NCBI GenBank assembly: GCA_949126835.1
Contig: CASBPS010000159.1
Span: 186,001-250,000 of the forward strand
Direction of reading: 5' to 3'
Source: Anisus vortex
Taxonomy: Eukaryota; Mollusca; Gastropoda; Planorbidae
DNA: 64,000 nucleotides
Below the pieces are notes generated by a model that saw nothing but the letters and a program-made list of their open reading frames with translations, had not been told where the DNA came from and did no database searches. Shown one piece after another: positions 33,901-48,412 of the stretch. How positions within the stretch are numbered: position 1 is the stretch's first letter; every line of letters starts with the position of its first letter. Position numbers and translations under genes: made by a program.

Positions 33901-34462
33901 AAATCGAAGCTAGTCACCAATTTTATCTTCAATTTTAAAAAGGTTACTAAATGCGGGGCTATAGCAGACGAAATAAGAGCTAGTCACCAATTTTATCTTC
34001 AATTTAATAACGTTACTAAGTGCGGGGCTATAGCAGACGAAATCGGAGCTAGTCAACAATTTTATCTTTAATTTTAAAAAGGTTAATAAGTGCGGGGCTA
34101 TAGCAGACGAAATCGGAGCTAGTCACCAATTTTATCTTCAATTTTAAAAAGGTTACTAAGTGCGGGGCTATAGCAGACAAAATCGGAGCTAGTCACCAAT
34201 TTAATCTTCAATTTTAAAAAAGGTACTAAGTGCGACGCTATAGCAGACGAAATCAAAGCTAGTCACCAATTTTATCTTCAATTTTTAAAAGGTTACTAAG
34301 TGCGGGGCTATAGCAGACGAAATCGGAGCTAGTCACCAATTTTATCTTCAATTTTAAAAAGGTTACTAAGTGCGGGGCTATAGCAGATGAAATCGGAGCT
34401 AGTCACCAATTTTATCTTCAATTTTAAAATGGTTACTAAGTGCGGGGCTATAGCAGACAAAA
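28860..34462 (+). repeat. 40-monomer tandem duplication (offset 2,802 bp)
   Basis: Copy 1 is about 28860-31660 and copy 2 about 31661-34462. The private variant AAAAAAGGTACTAAG occurs in both, with GTACTAAG at 31421 and 34223. Few differences were noticed; one is GAAGACG at about 33262 against GCAGACG in copy 1. At 31651-31665 one monomer joins GCAGACAAAA to TAAGAGC, whereas the copy-2 equivalent at about 34453 reads GCAGACAAAATCGG. This places the crossover junction inside that monomer. Confidence 0.82.
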
Positions 34463-36654
34463 TCGGAGCTAGTCACCAATTTTATCTTCTATTTTAAAAA
34501 GGTTACTAAGTGCGGGGCCATAGCAGACGAATTCAGAGCTAGTCACCAATTTTATCTTCAATTTTAAAAAGGTTACTAGGTGCGAGGCTATAGCAGACGA
34601 AATCGGAGCTAGTCACCAATTTTATCTTCATTTTTATAAAGGTTACTAAACGCGGGACTAAAGCAGACGAAATCGGAGCTAGTCACCAATTTTATCTTCA
34701 ATTTTGAAAAGGTTACTAAGTGCGGGGCTATAGCAGACGACTTCGGAGCTAGTCACCAATTTTATCTTCAATTTTAAAAAGGTTACTAAGTGCGGGGCTA
34801 TAGCAGACGAAATCGGAGCTAGTCACCAATTTTATCTTCAATTTTAAAAATGTTACTGAGTGCGAAGCTATAGCAGACGAAATCGGAGCTAGTCACCAAA
34901 TTTATCTTCAATTTTAAAAAGGTTACTAAGTGCGGGGCTATAGCAGACTAAATCAGAGCTAGTCACCAATTTTATCTTCAATTTTAAAAAGGTTACTATG
35001 TGCAGGGCTATAGCAGACGAAATCAGAGCTAGTCACCAATATTATCTTCAATTTTAAAAAAGGTTACTAAGCGCGGGACTAAAGCAGACGAAATCGGAGC
35101 TAGTCACCAATTTTATCTTCTATTTTAAAAAGGTTACTAGGTGCGGGGATATAGCAGACGAAATCGGAGCTAGTCACCAATTTTATCTTCAATTTTAAAA
35201 AGGTTACTAAGTGCGGGGCTATAGCAGACAAAATCGGAGCTAGTCACCAATTTTATCTTCAATTTTAAAAAGGTTACTAAGTGCGGGGCTATAACAGACG
35301 AAATCAGAGCTAGTCAACAATTTTATCTTCAATTTTAAAAAGGTTACTAAGTGCGGGGCTATAGCAGACGAAATCGCAGCTAGTCACCAATTTTATCTTC
35401 AATTTTAAAAAGGTTACTAAGTGCGGGGCTATAGCAGATAAAATCGGAGCTAGTCACCAATTTTATCTTCAATTTTAAAAAGGCTACTAGGTGCGGGGAT
35501 ATAGCAGACGAAATCGGAGCTAGTCACCAATTTTATCTTCTATTTTAAAAAGGTTACTAGGTGCGGGGATATAGCAGACGAAATCGGAGCTAGTCACCAA
35601 TTTTATCTTCAATTTTAAAAAGGTTACTAAGTGCGGGGCTATAGCAGACGAAATCGGAGCTAGTCACCAATTTTATCTTCAATTTTAAAATGGCTACTAT
35701 GTGCGGGGCTATAGCAGACAAAATCGAAGCTAGTCACCAATTTTATCTTCAATTTTAAAAAGGCTACTAGGTGCGGGACTAAAGCAGACGAAATCGGAGC
35801 TAGTCACCAATTTTATCTTCTATTTTAAAAAGGTTACTAGGTGCGGGGATATAGCAGACGAAATCGGAGCTAGTCACCAATTTATCTTCAATTTTAAAAA
35901 GGTTACTAAGTGCGGGGCTATAGCAGACGAAATCGGAGCTAGTCACCAATTTTATCTTTAATTGTAAAATGGCTACTAAGTGCGGGGCTATAGCAGGCAA
36001 AATCGGAGCTAGTCATCAATTTTATCTTCAATTTTAAAAAGGTTACTAAGTGCGGGGCTATAGCAGACGAAATCAGAGCTAGTCAACAATTTTATCTTCA
36101 ATTTTAAAAAGGTTACTAAGTGCGGGGCTATAGCAGACGAAATCGAGCTAGTCACCAATTTTATCTTCAATTTTAAAAAGGTTACTAAGTGCGGGGCTAT
36201 AGCAGACAAAATCGGAGCTAGTCACTAATTTTATCTTCAATTTTAAAAAGGCTACTAAGTGCGACGCTATAGCAGACGAAATCGGAGCTAGTCACCAATT
36301 TTATCTTCAATTTTATAAAGGTTACTAAGTGCGACGCTATAGCAGACGAAATCAAAGCTAGTCACCAATTTTATCTTCAATTTTTAAAAGGTTACTAAAT
36401 GCGGGGCTATAGCAGACGAAATCGGAGCTAGTCACGAATTTTATCTTCAATTTTAAAAAGGTTACTAAGTGCGGGGCTATAGCAGACGAAATCGGAGCTA
36501 GTCACCAATTTTATCTTCAATTTTAAAATGGTTACTAATTGCGGGGCTATAGCAGACAAAATCGGAGCTAGTCACCAATTTTATCTTCTATTTTAAAAAG
36601 GTTACTAAGTGCGGGGCCATAGCAGACGAATTCAGAGCTAGTCACCAATTTTAT

Positions 36655-38685
36655 CTTCAATTTTAAAAAGGTTACTAAGTGCGGGGCTATAGCAGACAAA
36701 ATCGGAGCTAGTCACCAATTTTATCTTCAATTTTTAAAAGGTTACTAAGTGCGGGGCTATAACAGACGAAATCAGAGCTAGTCAACAATTTTATCTTCAA
36801 TTTTAAAAAGGTTACTAAGTGCGGGGCTATAGCAGACGAAATCGCAGCTAGTCACCAATTTTATCTTCTATTTTAAAAAGGTTACTAAGTGCGGGGCTAT
36901 AGCAGACAAAATCGGAGCTAGTCACCAATTTTATCTTCAATTTTAAAAAGGCTACTAGGTGCGGGGATATAGCAGACGAAATCGGAGCTAGTCACCAATT
37001 TTATCTTCTATTTTAAAAAGGTTACTAGGTGCGGGGATATAGCAGACGAAATCGGAGCTAGTCACCAATTTTATCTTCAATTTTAAAAAGGTTACTAAGT
37101 GCGGGGCTATAGCAGACGAAATCGGAGCTAGTCACCAATTTTATCTTAAATTTTAAAATGGCTACTAAGTGCGGGGCTATAGCAGACAAAATCGGAGCTA
37201 GTCACCAATTTTATCTTCAATTTTAAAAAGGCTACGAAGTGCGGGACTAAAGCAGACGAAATCGGAGCTAGTCACCAATTTTATCTTCTATTTTAAAAAG
37301 GTTACTAGGTGCGGGGATATAGCAGACATAATCGGAGCTAGTCACCAATTTATCTTCAATTTTAAAAAGGTTACTAAGTGCGGGGCTATAGCAGACGAAA
37401 TCGGAGCTAGTCACCAATTTTATCTTTTATTGTAAAATGGCTACTAAGTGCGGGGCTATAGCAGGCAAAATCGGAGCTAGTCATCAATTTTATCTTCAAT
37501 TTTAAAAAGGTTACTAAGTGCGGGGCTATAGCAGACGAAATCAGAGCTAGTCAACAATTTTATCTTCAATTTTAAAAAGGTTACTAAGTGCGGGGCTATA
37601 GCAGACGAAATCGAGCTAGTCACCAATTTTATCTTCAATTTTAAAAAGGTTACTAAGTGCGGGGCTATAGCAGACAAAATCGGAGCTAGTCACCAATTTT
37701 ATCTTCAATTTTTAAAAGGTTACTAAGTGCGGGGCTATAACAGACGAAATCAGAGCTAGTCAACAATTTTATCTTCAATTTTAAAAAGGTTACTAAGTGC
37801 GGGGCTATAGCAGACGAAATCGCAGCTAGTCACCAATTTTATCTTCTATTTTAAAAAGGTTACTAAGTGCGGGGCTATAGCAGACAAAATCGGAGCTAGT
37901 CACCAATTTTATCTTCAATTTTAAAAAGGCTACTAGGTGCGGGGATATAGCAGACGAAATCGGAGCTAGTCACCAATTTTATCTTCTATTTTAAAAAGGT
38001 TACTAGGTGCGGGGATATAGCAGACGAAATCGGAGCTAGTCACCAATTTTATCTTCAATTTTAAAAAGGTTACTAAGTGCGGGGCTATAGCAGACGAAAT
38101 CGGAGCTAGTCACCAATTTTATCTTAAATTTTAAAATGGCTACTAAGTGCGGGGCTATAGCAGACAAAATCGGAGCTAGTCACCAATTTTATCTTCAATT
38201 TTAAAAAGGCTACGAAGTGCGGGACTAAAGCAGACGAAATCGGAGCTAGTCACCAATTTTATCTTCTATTTTAAAAAGGTTACTAGGTGCGGGGATATAG
38301 CAGACATAATCGGAGCTAGTCACCAATTTATCTTCAATTTTAAAAAGGTTACTAAGTGCGGGGCTATAGCAGACGAAATCGGAGCTAGTCACCAATTTTA
38401 TCTTTTATTGTAAAATGGCTACTAAGTGCGGGGCTATAGCAGGCAAAATCGGAGCTAGTCATCAATTTTATCTTCAATTTTAAAAAGGTTACTAAGTGCG
38501 GGGCTATAGCAGACGAAATCAGAGCTAGTCAACAATTTTATCTTCAATTTTAAAAAGGTTACTAAGTGCGGGGCTATAGCAGACGAAATCGAGCTAGTCA
38601 CCAATTTTATCTTCAATTTTAAAAAGGTTACTAAGTGCGGGGCTATAGCAGACAAAATCGGAGCTAGTCACCAATTTTATCTTCA
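36655..38685 (+). repeat. 14-monomer tandem duplication (offset 978 bp)
   Basis: Copy 1 begins near 36655 and copy 2 near 37633. The private variant GACATAATCGG lies at 37325 and 38303, exactly 978 bp apart. The single-base deletion GAAATCGAGCTAG is at about 37608 and 38586. I noticed no difference between the copies, so this is among the most recent duplications in the window. An assembly duplication is the alternative. Confidence 0.82.
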
Positions 38686-41600
38686 ATTTTAAAAAGGCTA
38701 CTAAGTGCGACGCTATAGCAGACGAAATCGGAGCTAGTCACCAATTTTATCTTCAATTTTATAAAGGTTACTAAGTGCGACGCTATAGCAGACGAAATCA
38801 AAGCTAGTCACCAATTTTATCTTCAATTTTTAAAAGGTTACTAAGTGCGGGGCTATAGCAGACGAAATCGGAGCTAGTCACGAATTTTATCTTCAATTTT
38901 AAAAAGGTTACTAAGTGCGGGGCTATAGCAGACGAAATCGGAGCTAGTCACCAATTTTATCTTCAATTTTAAAATGGTTACTAATTGCGGGGCTATAGCA
39001 GACAAAATCGGAGCTAGTCACCAATTTTATCTTCTATTTTAAAAAGGTTACTAAGTGCGGGGCCATAGCAGACGAATTCAGAGCTAGTCACCAATTTTAT
39101 CTTCAATTTTAAAAAGGTTACTAGGTGCGAGGCTATAGCAGACGAAATCGGAGCTAGTCACCAATTTTATCTTCAATTTTAAAAAGGTTACTGAGTGCGA
39201 AGCTATAGCAGACGAAATCGGAGCTAGTCACCAAATTTATCTTCAATTTTAAAAAGGTTACTAAGTGCGGGGCTATAGCAGACGAAATCGGAGCTAGTCA
39301 CCAATTTTATCTTCCATTTTAAAATGGTTACTAAGTGCGGGGCTATAGCAGACAAAATCGGAGCTAGTCACCAATTTTATCTTCTATTTTAAAAACGTTA
39401 CTAAGTGCGGGGCCATAGCAGACGAATTCAGAGCTAGTCACCAATTTTATCTTCAATTTTAAAAAGGTTACTAGGTGCGAGGCTATAGCAGACGAAATCG
39501 GAGCTAGTCACCAATTTTATCTTCATTTTTATAAAGGTTACTAAACGCGGGACTAAAGCAGACGAAATCGGAGCTAGTCACCAATTTTATCTTCAATTTT
39601 GAAAAGGTTACTAAGTGCGGGGCTATAGCAGACGAATTCGGAGCTAGTCACCAATTTTATCTTCAATTTTAAAAAGGTTACTAAGTGCGGGGCTATAGCA
39701 GACGAAATCGGAGCTAGTCACCAATTTTATCTTCAATTTTAAAAAGGTTACTAAGTGTGGGGCTATAGCAGACGAAATCGGAGCTAGTCACCAATTTTAT
39801 CTTCAATTTTAAAAATGTTACTGAGTGCGAAGCTATAGCAGACGAAATCGGAGCTAGTCACCAAATTTATCTTCAATTTTAAAAAGGTTACTATGTGCAG
39901 AGCTATAGCAGACGAAATCAGAGCTAGTCACCAATTTTATCTTCAATTTTAAAAAAGGTTACTAAGTGCGGGACTACAGCAGACGAAATCGGAGCTAGTC
40001 ACCAATTTTATCTTCTATTTTAAAAAGGTTACTAGGTGCGGGGATATAGCAGACGAAATCGGAGCTAGTCACCAATTTTATCTTCAATTTTAAAAAGGTT
40101 ACTAAGTGCGGGGCTATAGCAGACGAAATCGGAGCTAGTCACCAATTTTAGCTTTAATTGTAAAATGGCTACTAAGTGCGGGGCTATAGCAGGCAAAATC
40201 GGAGCTAGTCATCAATTTTATCTTCAATTTTAAAAAGGTTACTAAATGCGGGGCTATAGCAGACGAAATCAGAGCTAGTCAACAATTTTATCTTCAATTT
40301 TTAAAAGGTTACTAAGTGCGGGGCTATAGCAGACGAAATCCGAGCTAGTCACCAATTTTATCTTTAATTTTAAAAAGGTTACTAAGTGCGGGACTATAGC
40401 AGACAAAATCGGAGCTAGTCACCAATTTTATCTTCAATTTTAAAAAGGCTACTAGGTGCGGGGATATAGCAGACGAAATCGGAGCTAGTCACCAATTTTA
40501 TCTTCTATTTTAATAAGGTTACTAGGTGCGGGGATATAGCAGACGAAATCGGAGCTAGTCACCAATTTTATCTTCTATTTTAAAAAGGTTACTAGGTGCG
40601 GGGATATAGCAGACGAAATCGGAGCTAGTCACCAATTTTATCTTCAATTTTAAAAAGGTTACTAAGTGCGGGGCTATAGCAGACGAAATCGGAGCTAGTC
40701 ACCAATTTTATCTTAAATTTTAAAATGGCTACTAAGTGCGGGGCTATAGCAGACAAAATCGGAGCTAGTCACCAATTTTATCTTCAATTTTAAAAAGGCT
40801 ACGAGGTGCGGGACTAAAGCAGACGAAATCGGAGCTAGTCACCAATTTTATCTTCTATTTTAAAAAGGTTACTAGGTGCGGGGATATAGCAGACGAAATC
40901 GGAGCTAGTCACCAATTTATCTTCAATTTTAAAAAGGTTACTAAGTGCGGGGCTATAGCAGACGAAATCGGAGCTAGTCACCAATTTTATCTTTAATTGT
41001 AAAATGGCTACTAAGTGCGGGGCTATAGCAGGCAAAATCGGAGCTAGTCATCAATTTTATCTTCAATTTTAAAAAGGTTACTAAGTGCGGGGCTATAGCA
41101 GACGAAATCAGAGCTAGTCAACAATTTTATCTTTAATTTTAAAAAGGTTACTAAGTGCGGGGCTATAGCAGACGAAATCGAGCTAGTCACCAATTTTATC
41201 TTCAATTTTAAAAAGGTTACTAAGTGCGGGGCTATAGCAGACAAAATCGGAGCTAGTCACCAATTTTATCTTCAATTTTAAAAAGGCTACTAAGTGCGAC
41301 GCTATAGCAGACGAAATCGGAGCTAGTCACCAATTTTATCTTCAATTTTATAAAGGTTACTAAGTGCGACGCTATAGCAGACGAAATCAAAGCTAGTCAC
41401 CAATTTTATCTTCAATTTTTAAAAGGTTACTAAGTGCGGGGCTATAGCAGACGAAATCGGAGCTAGTCACGAATTTTATCTTCAATTTTAAAAAGGTTAC
41501 TAAGTGCGGGGCTATAGCAGACGAAATCGGAGCTAGTCACCAATTTTATCTTCAATTTTAAAATGGTTACTAATTGCGGGGCTATAGCAGACAAAATCGG

Positions 41601-44600
41601 AGCTAGTCACCAATTTTATCTTCTATTTTAAAAAGGTTACTAAGTGCGGGGCCATAGCAGACGAATTCAGAGCTAGTCACCAATTTTATCTTCAATTTTA
41701 AAAAGGTTACTAGGTGCGAGGCTATAGCAGACGAAATCAGAGCTAGTCACCAATTTTATCTTCAATTTTAAAAAGGTTACTGAGTGCGAAGCTATAGCAG
41801 ACGAAATCGGAGCTAGTCACCAAATTTATCTTCAATTTTAAAAAGGTTACTAAGTGCGGGGCTATAGCAGACGAAATCGGAGCTAGTCACCAATTTTATC
41901 TTCCATTTTAAAATGGTTACTAAGTGCGGGGCTATAGCAGACAAAATCGGAGCTAGTCACCAATTTTATCTTCTATTTTAAAAACGTTACTAAGTGCGGG
42001 GCCATAGCAGACGAATTCAGAGCTAGTCACCAATTTTATCTTCAATTTTAAAAAGGTTACTAGGTGCGAGGCTATAGCAGACGAAATCGGAGCTAGTCAC
42101 CAATTTTATCTTCATTTTTATAAAGGTTACTAAACGCGGGACTAAAGCAGACGAAATCGGAGCTAGTCACCAATTTTATCTTCAATTTTGAAAAGGTTAC
42201 TAAGTGCGGGGCTATAGCAGACGAATTCGGAGCTAGTCACCAATTTTATCTTCAATTTTAAAAAGGTTACTAAGTGCGGGGCTATAGCAGACGAAATCGG
42301 AGCTAGTCACCAATTTTATCTTCAATTTTAAAAAGGTTACTAAGTGTGGGGCTATAGCAGACGAAATCGGAGCTAGTCACCAATTTTATCTTCAATTTTA
42401 AAAATGTTACTGAGTGCGAAGCTATAGCAGACGAAATCGGAGCTAGTCACCAAATTTATCTTCAATTTTAAAAAGGTTACTATGTGCAGAGCTATAGCAG
42501 ACGAAATCAGAGCTAGTCACCAATTTTATCTTCAATTTTAAAAAAGGTTACTAAGTGCGGGACTACAGCAGACGAAATCGGAGCTAGTCACCAATTTTAT
42601 CTTCTATTTTAAAAAGGTTACTAGGTGCGGGGATATAGCAGACGAAATCGGAGCTAGTCACCAATTTTATCTTCAATTTTAAAAAGGTTACTAAGTGCGG
42701 GGCTATAGCAGACGAAATCGGAGCTAGTCACCAATTTTAGCTTTAATTGTAAAATGGCTACTAAGTGCGGGGCTATAGCAGGCAAAATCGGAGCTAGTCA
42801 TCAATTTTATCTTCAATTTTAAAAAGGTTACTAAATGCGGGGCTATAGCAGACGAAATCAGAGCTAGTCAACAATTTTATCTTCAATTTTTAAAAGGTTA
42901 CTAAGTGCGGGGCTATAGCAGACGAAATCGGAGCTAGTCACCAATTTTATCTTCAATTTTAAAAAGGTTACTAAGTGCGGGACTATAGCAGACAAAATCG
43001 GAGCTAGTCACCAATTTTATCTTCAATTTTAAAAAGGCTACTAGGTGCGGGGATATAGCAGACGAAATCGGAGCTAGTCACCAATTTTATCTTCTATTTT
43101 AAAAAGGTTACTAGGTGCGGGGATATAGCAGACGAAATCGGAGCTAGTCACCAATTTTATCTTCAATTTTAAAAAGGTTACTAAGTGCGGGGCTATAGCA
43201 GACGAAATCGGAGCTAGTCACCAATTATATCTTCAATTTTAAAATGGCTACTAAGTGCGGGGCTATAGCAGACAAAATCGGAGCTAGTCACCAATTTTAT
43301 CTTCAATTTTAAAAAGGCTACTAGGTGCGGGACTAAAGCAGACGAAATCGGAGCTAGTCACCAATTTTATCTTCTTTTTTAAAAAGGTTACTAGGTGCGG
43401 GGATATAGCAGACGAAATCGGAGCTAGTCACCAATTTATCTTCAATTTTAAAAAGGTTACTAAGTGCGGGGCTATAGCAGACGAAATCGGAGCTAGTCAC
43501 CAATTTTATCTTTAATTGTAAAATGGCTACAAAGTGCGGGGCTATAGCAGGCAAAATCGGAGCTAGTCATCAATTTTATCTTCAATTTTAAAAAGGTTAC
43601 TAAGTGCGGGGCTATAGCAGACGAAATCAGAGCTAGTCAACAATTTTATCTTCAATTTTAAAAAGGTTACTAAGTGCGGGGCTATAGCAGACGAAATCGA
43701 GCTAGTCACCAATTTTATCTTCAATTTTAAAAAGGTTACTAAGTTCGGGGCTATAGCAGACAAAATCGGAGCTAGTCACCAATTTTATCTTCAATTTTAA
43801 AAAGGCTACTAAGTGCGACGCTATAGCAGACGAAATCGGAGCTAGTCACGAATTTTATCTTCAATTTTAAAAAGGTTACTAAGTGCGGGGCTATAGCAGA
43901 CGAAATCGGAGCTAGTCACTAATTTTATCTTCAATTTTAAAATGGTTACTAATTGCGGGGCTATAGCAGACAAAATCGGAGCTAGTCACCAATTTTATCT
44001 TCTATTTTAAAAAGGTTACTAAGTGCGGGGCCATAGCAGACGAATTCAGAGCTAGTCACCAATTTTATCTTCAATTTTAAAAAGGTTACTAGGTGCGAGG
44101 CTATAGCAGACGAAATCGGAGCTAGTCACCAATTTTATCTTCAATTTTAAAAATGTTACTGAGTGCGAAGCTATAGCAGACGAAATCGGAGCTAGTCACC
44201 AAATTTATCTTCAATTTTAAAAAGGTTACTAAGTGCGGGGCTATAGCAGACGAAATCGGAGCTAGTCACCAATTTTATCTTCCATTTTAAAATGGTTACT
44301 AAGTGCGGGGCTATAGCAGACACAATCGGAGCTAGTCACCAATTTTATCTTCTATTTTAAAAACGTTACTAAGTGCGGGGCCATAGCAGACGAATTCAGA
44401 GCTAGTCACCAATTTTATGTTCAATTTTAAACAGGTTACTAGGTGCGAGGCTATAGCAGACGAAATCGGAGCTAGTCACCAATTTTATCTTCATTTTTAT
44501 AAAGGTTACTAAACGCGGGACTAAAGCAGACGAAATCGGAGCTAGTCACCAATTTTATCTTCAATTTTAAAAAGGTTACTAAGTGCGGGGCTATAGCACA

Positions 44601-45800
44601 CGAATTCGGAGCTAGTCACCAATTTTATCTTCAATTTTAAAAAGGTTACTAAGTGCGGGGCTATAGCAGACGAAATCGGAGCTAGTCACCAATTTTATCT
44701 TCAATTTTAAAAAGGTTACTAAGTGTGGGGCTATAGCAGACGAAATCGGAGCTAGTCACCAATTTTATCTTCAATTTTAAAAATGTTACTGAGTGCGAAG
44801 CTATAGCAGACGAAATCGGAGCTAGTCACCAAATTTATCTTCAATTTTAAAAAGGTTACTATGTGCAGAGCTATAGCAGACGAAATCAGAGCTAGTCACC
44901 AATTTTATCTTCAATTTTAAAAAAGGTTACTAAGTGCGGGACTACAGCAGACGAAATCGGAGCTAGTCACCAATTTTATCTTCTATTTTAAAAAGGTTAC
45001 TAGGTGCGGGGATATAGCAGACGAAATCGGAGCTAGTCACCAATTTTATCTTCAATTTTAAAAAGGTTACTAAGTGCGGGGCTATAGCAGACGAAATCGG
45101 AGCTAGTCACCAATTTTAGCTTTAATTGTAAAATGGCTACTAAGTACGGGGCTATAGCAGGCAAAATCGGAGCTAGTCATCAATTTTATCTTCAATTTTA
45201 AAAAGGTTACTAAATGCGGGGCTATAGCAGACGAAATCAGAGCTAGTCAACAATTTTATCTTCAATTTTTAAAAGGTTACTAAGTGCGGGGCTATAGCAG
45301 ACGAAATCGGAGCTAGTCACCAATTTTATCTTCAATTTTAAAAAGGTTACTAAGTGCGGGACTATAGCAGACAAAATCGGAGCTAGTCACCAATTTTATC
45401 TTCAATTTTAAAAAGGCTACTAGGTGCGGGGATATAGCAGACGAAATCGGAGCTAGTCACCAATTTTATCTTCTATTTTAAAAAGGTTACTAGGTGCGGG
45501 GATATAGCAGACGAAATCGGAGCTAGTCACCAATTTTATCTTCAATTTTAAAAAGGTTACTAAGTGCGGGGCTATAGCAGACGAAATCGGAGCTAGTCAC
45601 CAATTTTATCTTCAATTTTAAAATGGCTACTAAGTGCGGGGCTATAGCAGACAAAATCGGAGCTAGTCACCAATTTTATCTTCAATTTTAAAAAGGCTAC
45701 TAGGTGCGGGACTAAAGCAGACGAAATTGGAGCTAGTCACCAATTTTATCTTCTATTTTAAAAAGGTTACTAGGTGCGGGGATATAGCTGACGAAATCGG
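38455..45800 (+). repeat. Higher-order repeat of 34-37 monomers, three copies
   Basis: Three successive blocks of about 2.4-2.6 kb. The marker CTTCCATTTT is at 39311, 41900 and 44279 (offsets 2,589 and 2,379 bp). GGACTACAGC is at 39971, 42560 and 44939 with the same offsets. The GCAGGCAAAATC/GTCATC unit with the following deletion monomer is at about 38455, 41044 and 43563 (2,589 and 2,519 bp). The varying offsets correspond to whole-monomer gains and losses. Confidence 0.78.
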
Positions 45801-46149
45801 AGCTAGTCACCAATTTTATCTTCAATTTTAAAAAGGTTACTAAGTGCGGGGCTATAGCAGACAAAATCGGAGCTAGTCACCAATTTTATCTTCAATTTTA
45901 AATAGGCTACTAAGTGCGACGCTATAGCAGACGAAATCGGAGCTAGTCACCAATTTTATCTTCAATTTTAAAAAGGTTACTAAGTGCGGGGCTATAGCAG
46001 ACGAAATCGGAGCTAGTCACCAATTTTATCTTCAATTTTAAAAAGGTTACTAAGTGCGGGGCTATAGCAGACGAAATCGGAGCTAGTGATCAATTTTATC
46101 TTCAATTTTAAAATGGTTACTAAGTGCGGGGCTATAGCAGACAAAATCG

Positions 46150-48412
46150 GAGCTAGTCACCAATTTTATCTTCTATTTTAAAAAGGTTACTAAGTGCGAG
46201 GCCATAGCAGACGAATTCAGAGCTAGTCACCAATTTTATCTTCAATTTTAAAAAGGTTACTAAGTGCGGGGCTATAGCAGACGAAATCGGAGCTAGTCAC
46301 CAATTTTATCTTCAATTGTATAAAGGTTACTAAGTGCGGGACTACAGCAGACGAAATCGGAGCTAGTCACCAATTTTATCTTCAATTTTAAAAATGTTAC
46401 TGAGTGCGAAGCTATAGCAGACGAAATCGGAGCTAGTCACCAAATTTATCTTCAATTTTAAAAAGGTTACTAAGTGCGGGGCTATAGCAGACGAAATCGG
46501 AGCTAGTCACCAAATTTATCTTCAATTTTAAAAAGGTTACTAAGTGCGGGGCTATAGCAGACAAAATCGGAGCTAGTCACCAATTTTATCTTCAATTTTA
46601 AAAAGGCTACTAAGTGCGACGCTATAGCAGAAGAAATCGGAGCTAGTCACCAATTTTATCTTCAATTTTAAAAAGGTTACTAAGTGCGGGGCTATAGCAG
46701 ACGAAATCGGAGCTAGTCACCAATTTTATCTTCAATTTTAAAAAGGTTACTAAGTGCGGGGCTATAGCAGACGAAATCGGAGCTAGTGATCAATTTTATC
46801 TTCAATTTTAAAATGGTTACTAAGTGCGGGACTACAGCAGACGAAATCGGAGCTAGTCACCAATTTTATCTTCAATTTTAAAAATGTTACTGAGTGCGAA
46901 GCTATAGCAGACTAAATCAGAGCTAGTCACCAATTTTATCTTCAATTTTAAAAAGGTTACTATGTGCAGGGCTATAGCAGACGAAATCAGAGCTAGTCAC
47001 CAATATTATCTTCAATTTTAAAAAAGGTTACTAAGTGCGGGACTAAAGCAGACGAAATCGGAGCTAGTCACCAATTTTATCTTCTATTTTAAAAAGGTTA
47101 CTAGGTGCGGGGATATAGCAGACGAAATCGGAGCTAGTCACCAATTTTATCTTCTATTTTAAAAAGGTTACTAGGTGCGGGGATATAGCAGACGAAATCG
47201 GAGCTAGTCACCAATTTTATCTTCTATTTTAAAAAGGTTACTAGGTGCGGGGATATAGCAGACGAAATCGGAGCTAGTCACCAATTTTATCTTCTATTTT
47301 AAAAAGGTTACTAAGTGCGAGGCCATAGCAGACGAATTCAGAGCTAGTCACCAATTTTATCTTCAATTTTAAAAAGGTTACTAAGTGCGGGGCTATAGCA
47401 GACGAAATCGGAGCTAGTCACCAATTTTATCTTCAATTGTATAAAGGTTACTAAGTGCGGGACTACAGCAGACGAAATCGGAGCTAGTCACCAATTTTAT
47501 CTTCAATTTTAAAAATGTTACTGAGTGCGAAGCTATAGCAGACGAAATCGGAGCTAGTCACCAAATTTATCTTCAATTTTAAAAAGGTTACTAAGTGCGG
47601 GGCTATAGCAGACGAAATCGGAGCTAGTCACCAAATTTATCTTCAATTTTAAAAAGGTTACTAAGTGCGGGGCTATAGCAGACAAAATCGGAGCTAGTCA
47701 CCAATTTTATCTTCAATTTTAAAAAGGCTACTAAGTGCGACGCTATAGCAGAAGAAATCGGAGCTAGTCACCAATTTTATCTTCAATTTTAAAAAGGTTA
47801 CTAAGTGCGGGGCTATAGCAGACGAAATCGGAGCTAGTCACCAATTTTATCTTCAATTTTAAAAAGGTTACTAAGTGCGGGGCTATAGCAGACGAAATCG
47901 GAGCTAGTGATCAATTTTATCTTCAATTTTAAAATGGTTACTAAGTGCGGGACTACAGCAGACGAAATCGGAGCTAGTCACCAATTTTATCTTCAATTTT
48001 AAAAATGTTACTGAGTGCGAAGCTATAGCAGACTAAATCAGAGCTAGTCACCAATTTTATCTTCAATTTTAAAAAGGTTACTATGTGCAGGGCTATAGCA
48101 GACGAAATCAGAGCTAGTCACCAATATTATCTTCAATTTTAAAAAAGGTTACTAAGTGCGGGACTAAAGCAGACGAAATCGGAGCTAGTCACCAATTTTA
48201 TCTTCTATTTTAAAAAGGTTACTAGGTGCGGGGATATAGCAGACGAAATCGGAGCTAGTCACCAATTTTATCTTCTATTTTAAAAAGGTTACTAGGTGCG
48301 GGGATATAGCAGACGAAATCGGAGCTAGTCACCAATTTTATCTTCTATTTTAAAAAGGTTACTAGGTGCGGGGATATAGCAGACGAAATCGGAGCTAGTC
48401 ACCAATTTTATC
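46150..48412 (+). repeat. 16-monomer tandem duplication (offset 1,121 bp)
   Basis: Copy 1 is about 46150-47270 and copy 2 about 47271-48412. The private variant GCAGAAGAAATCGG lies at about 46627 and 47748, GGCCATAGCAG is offset by the same 1,121 bp, and AGTGATC is at 46785 and 47906. I noticed no mismatch. Copy 1 is preceded by related monomers, so the outer limits are good to about one monomer. Confidence 0.8.
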
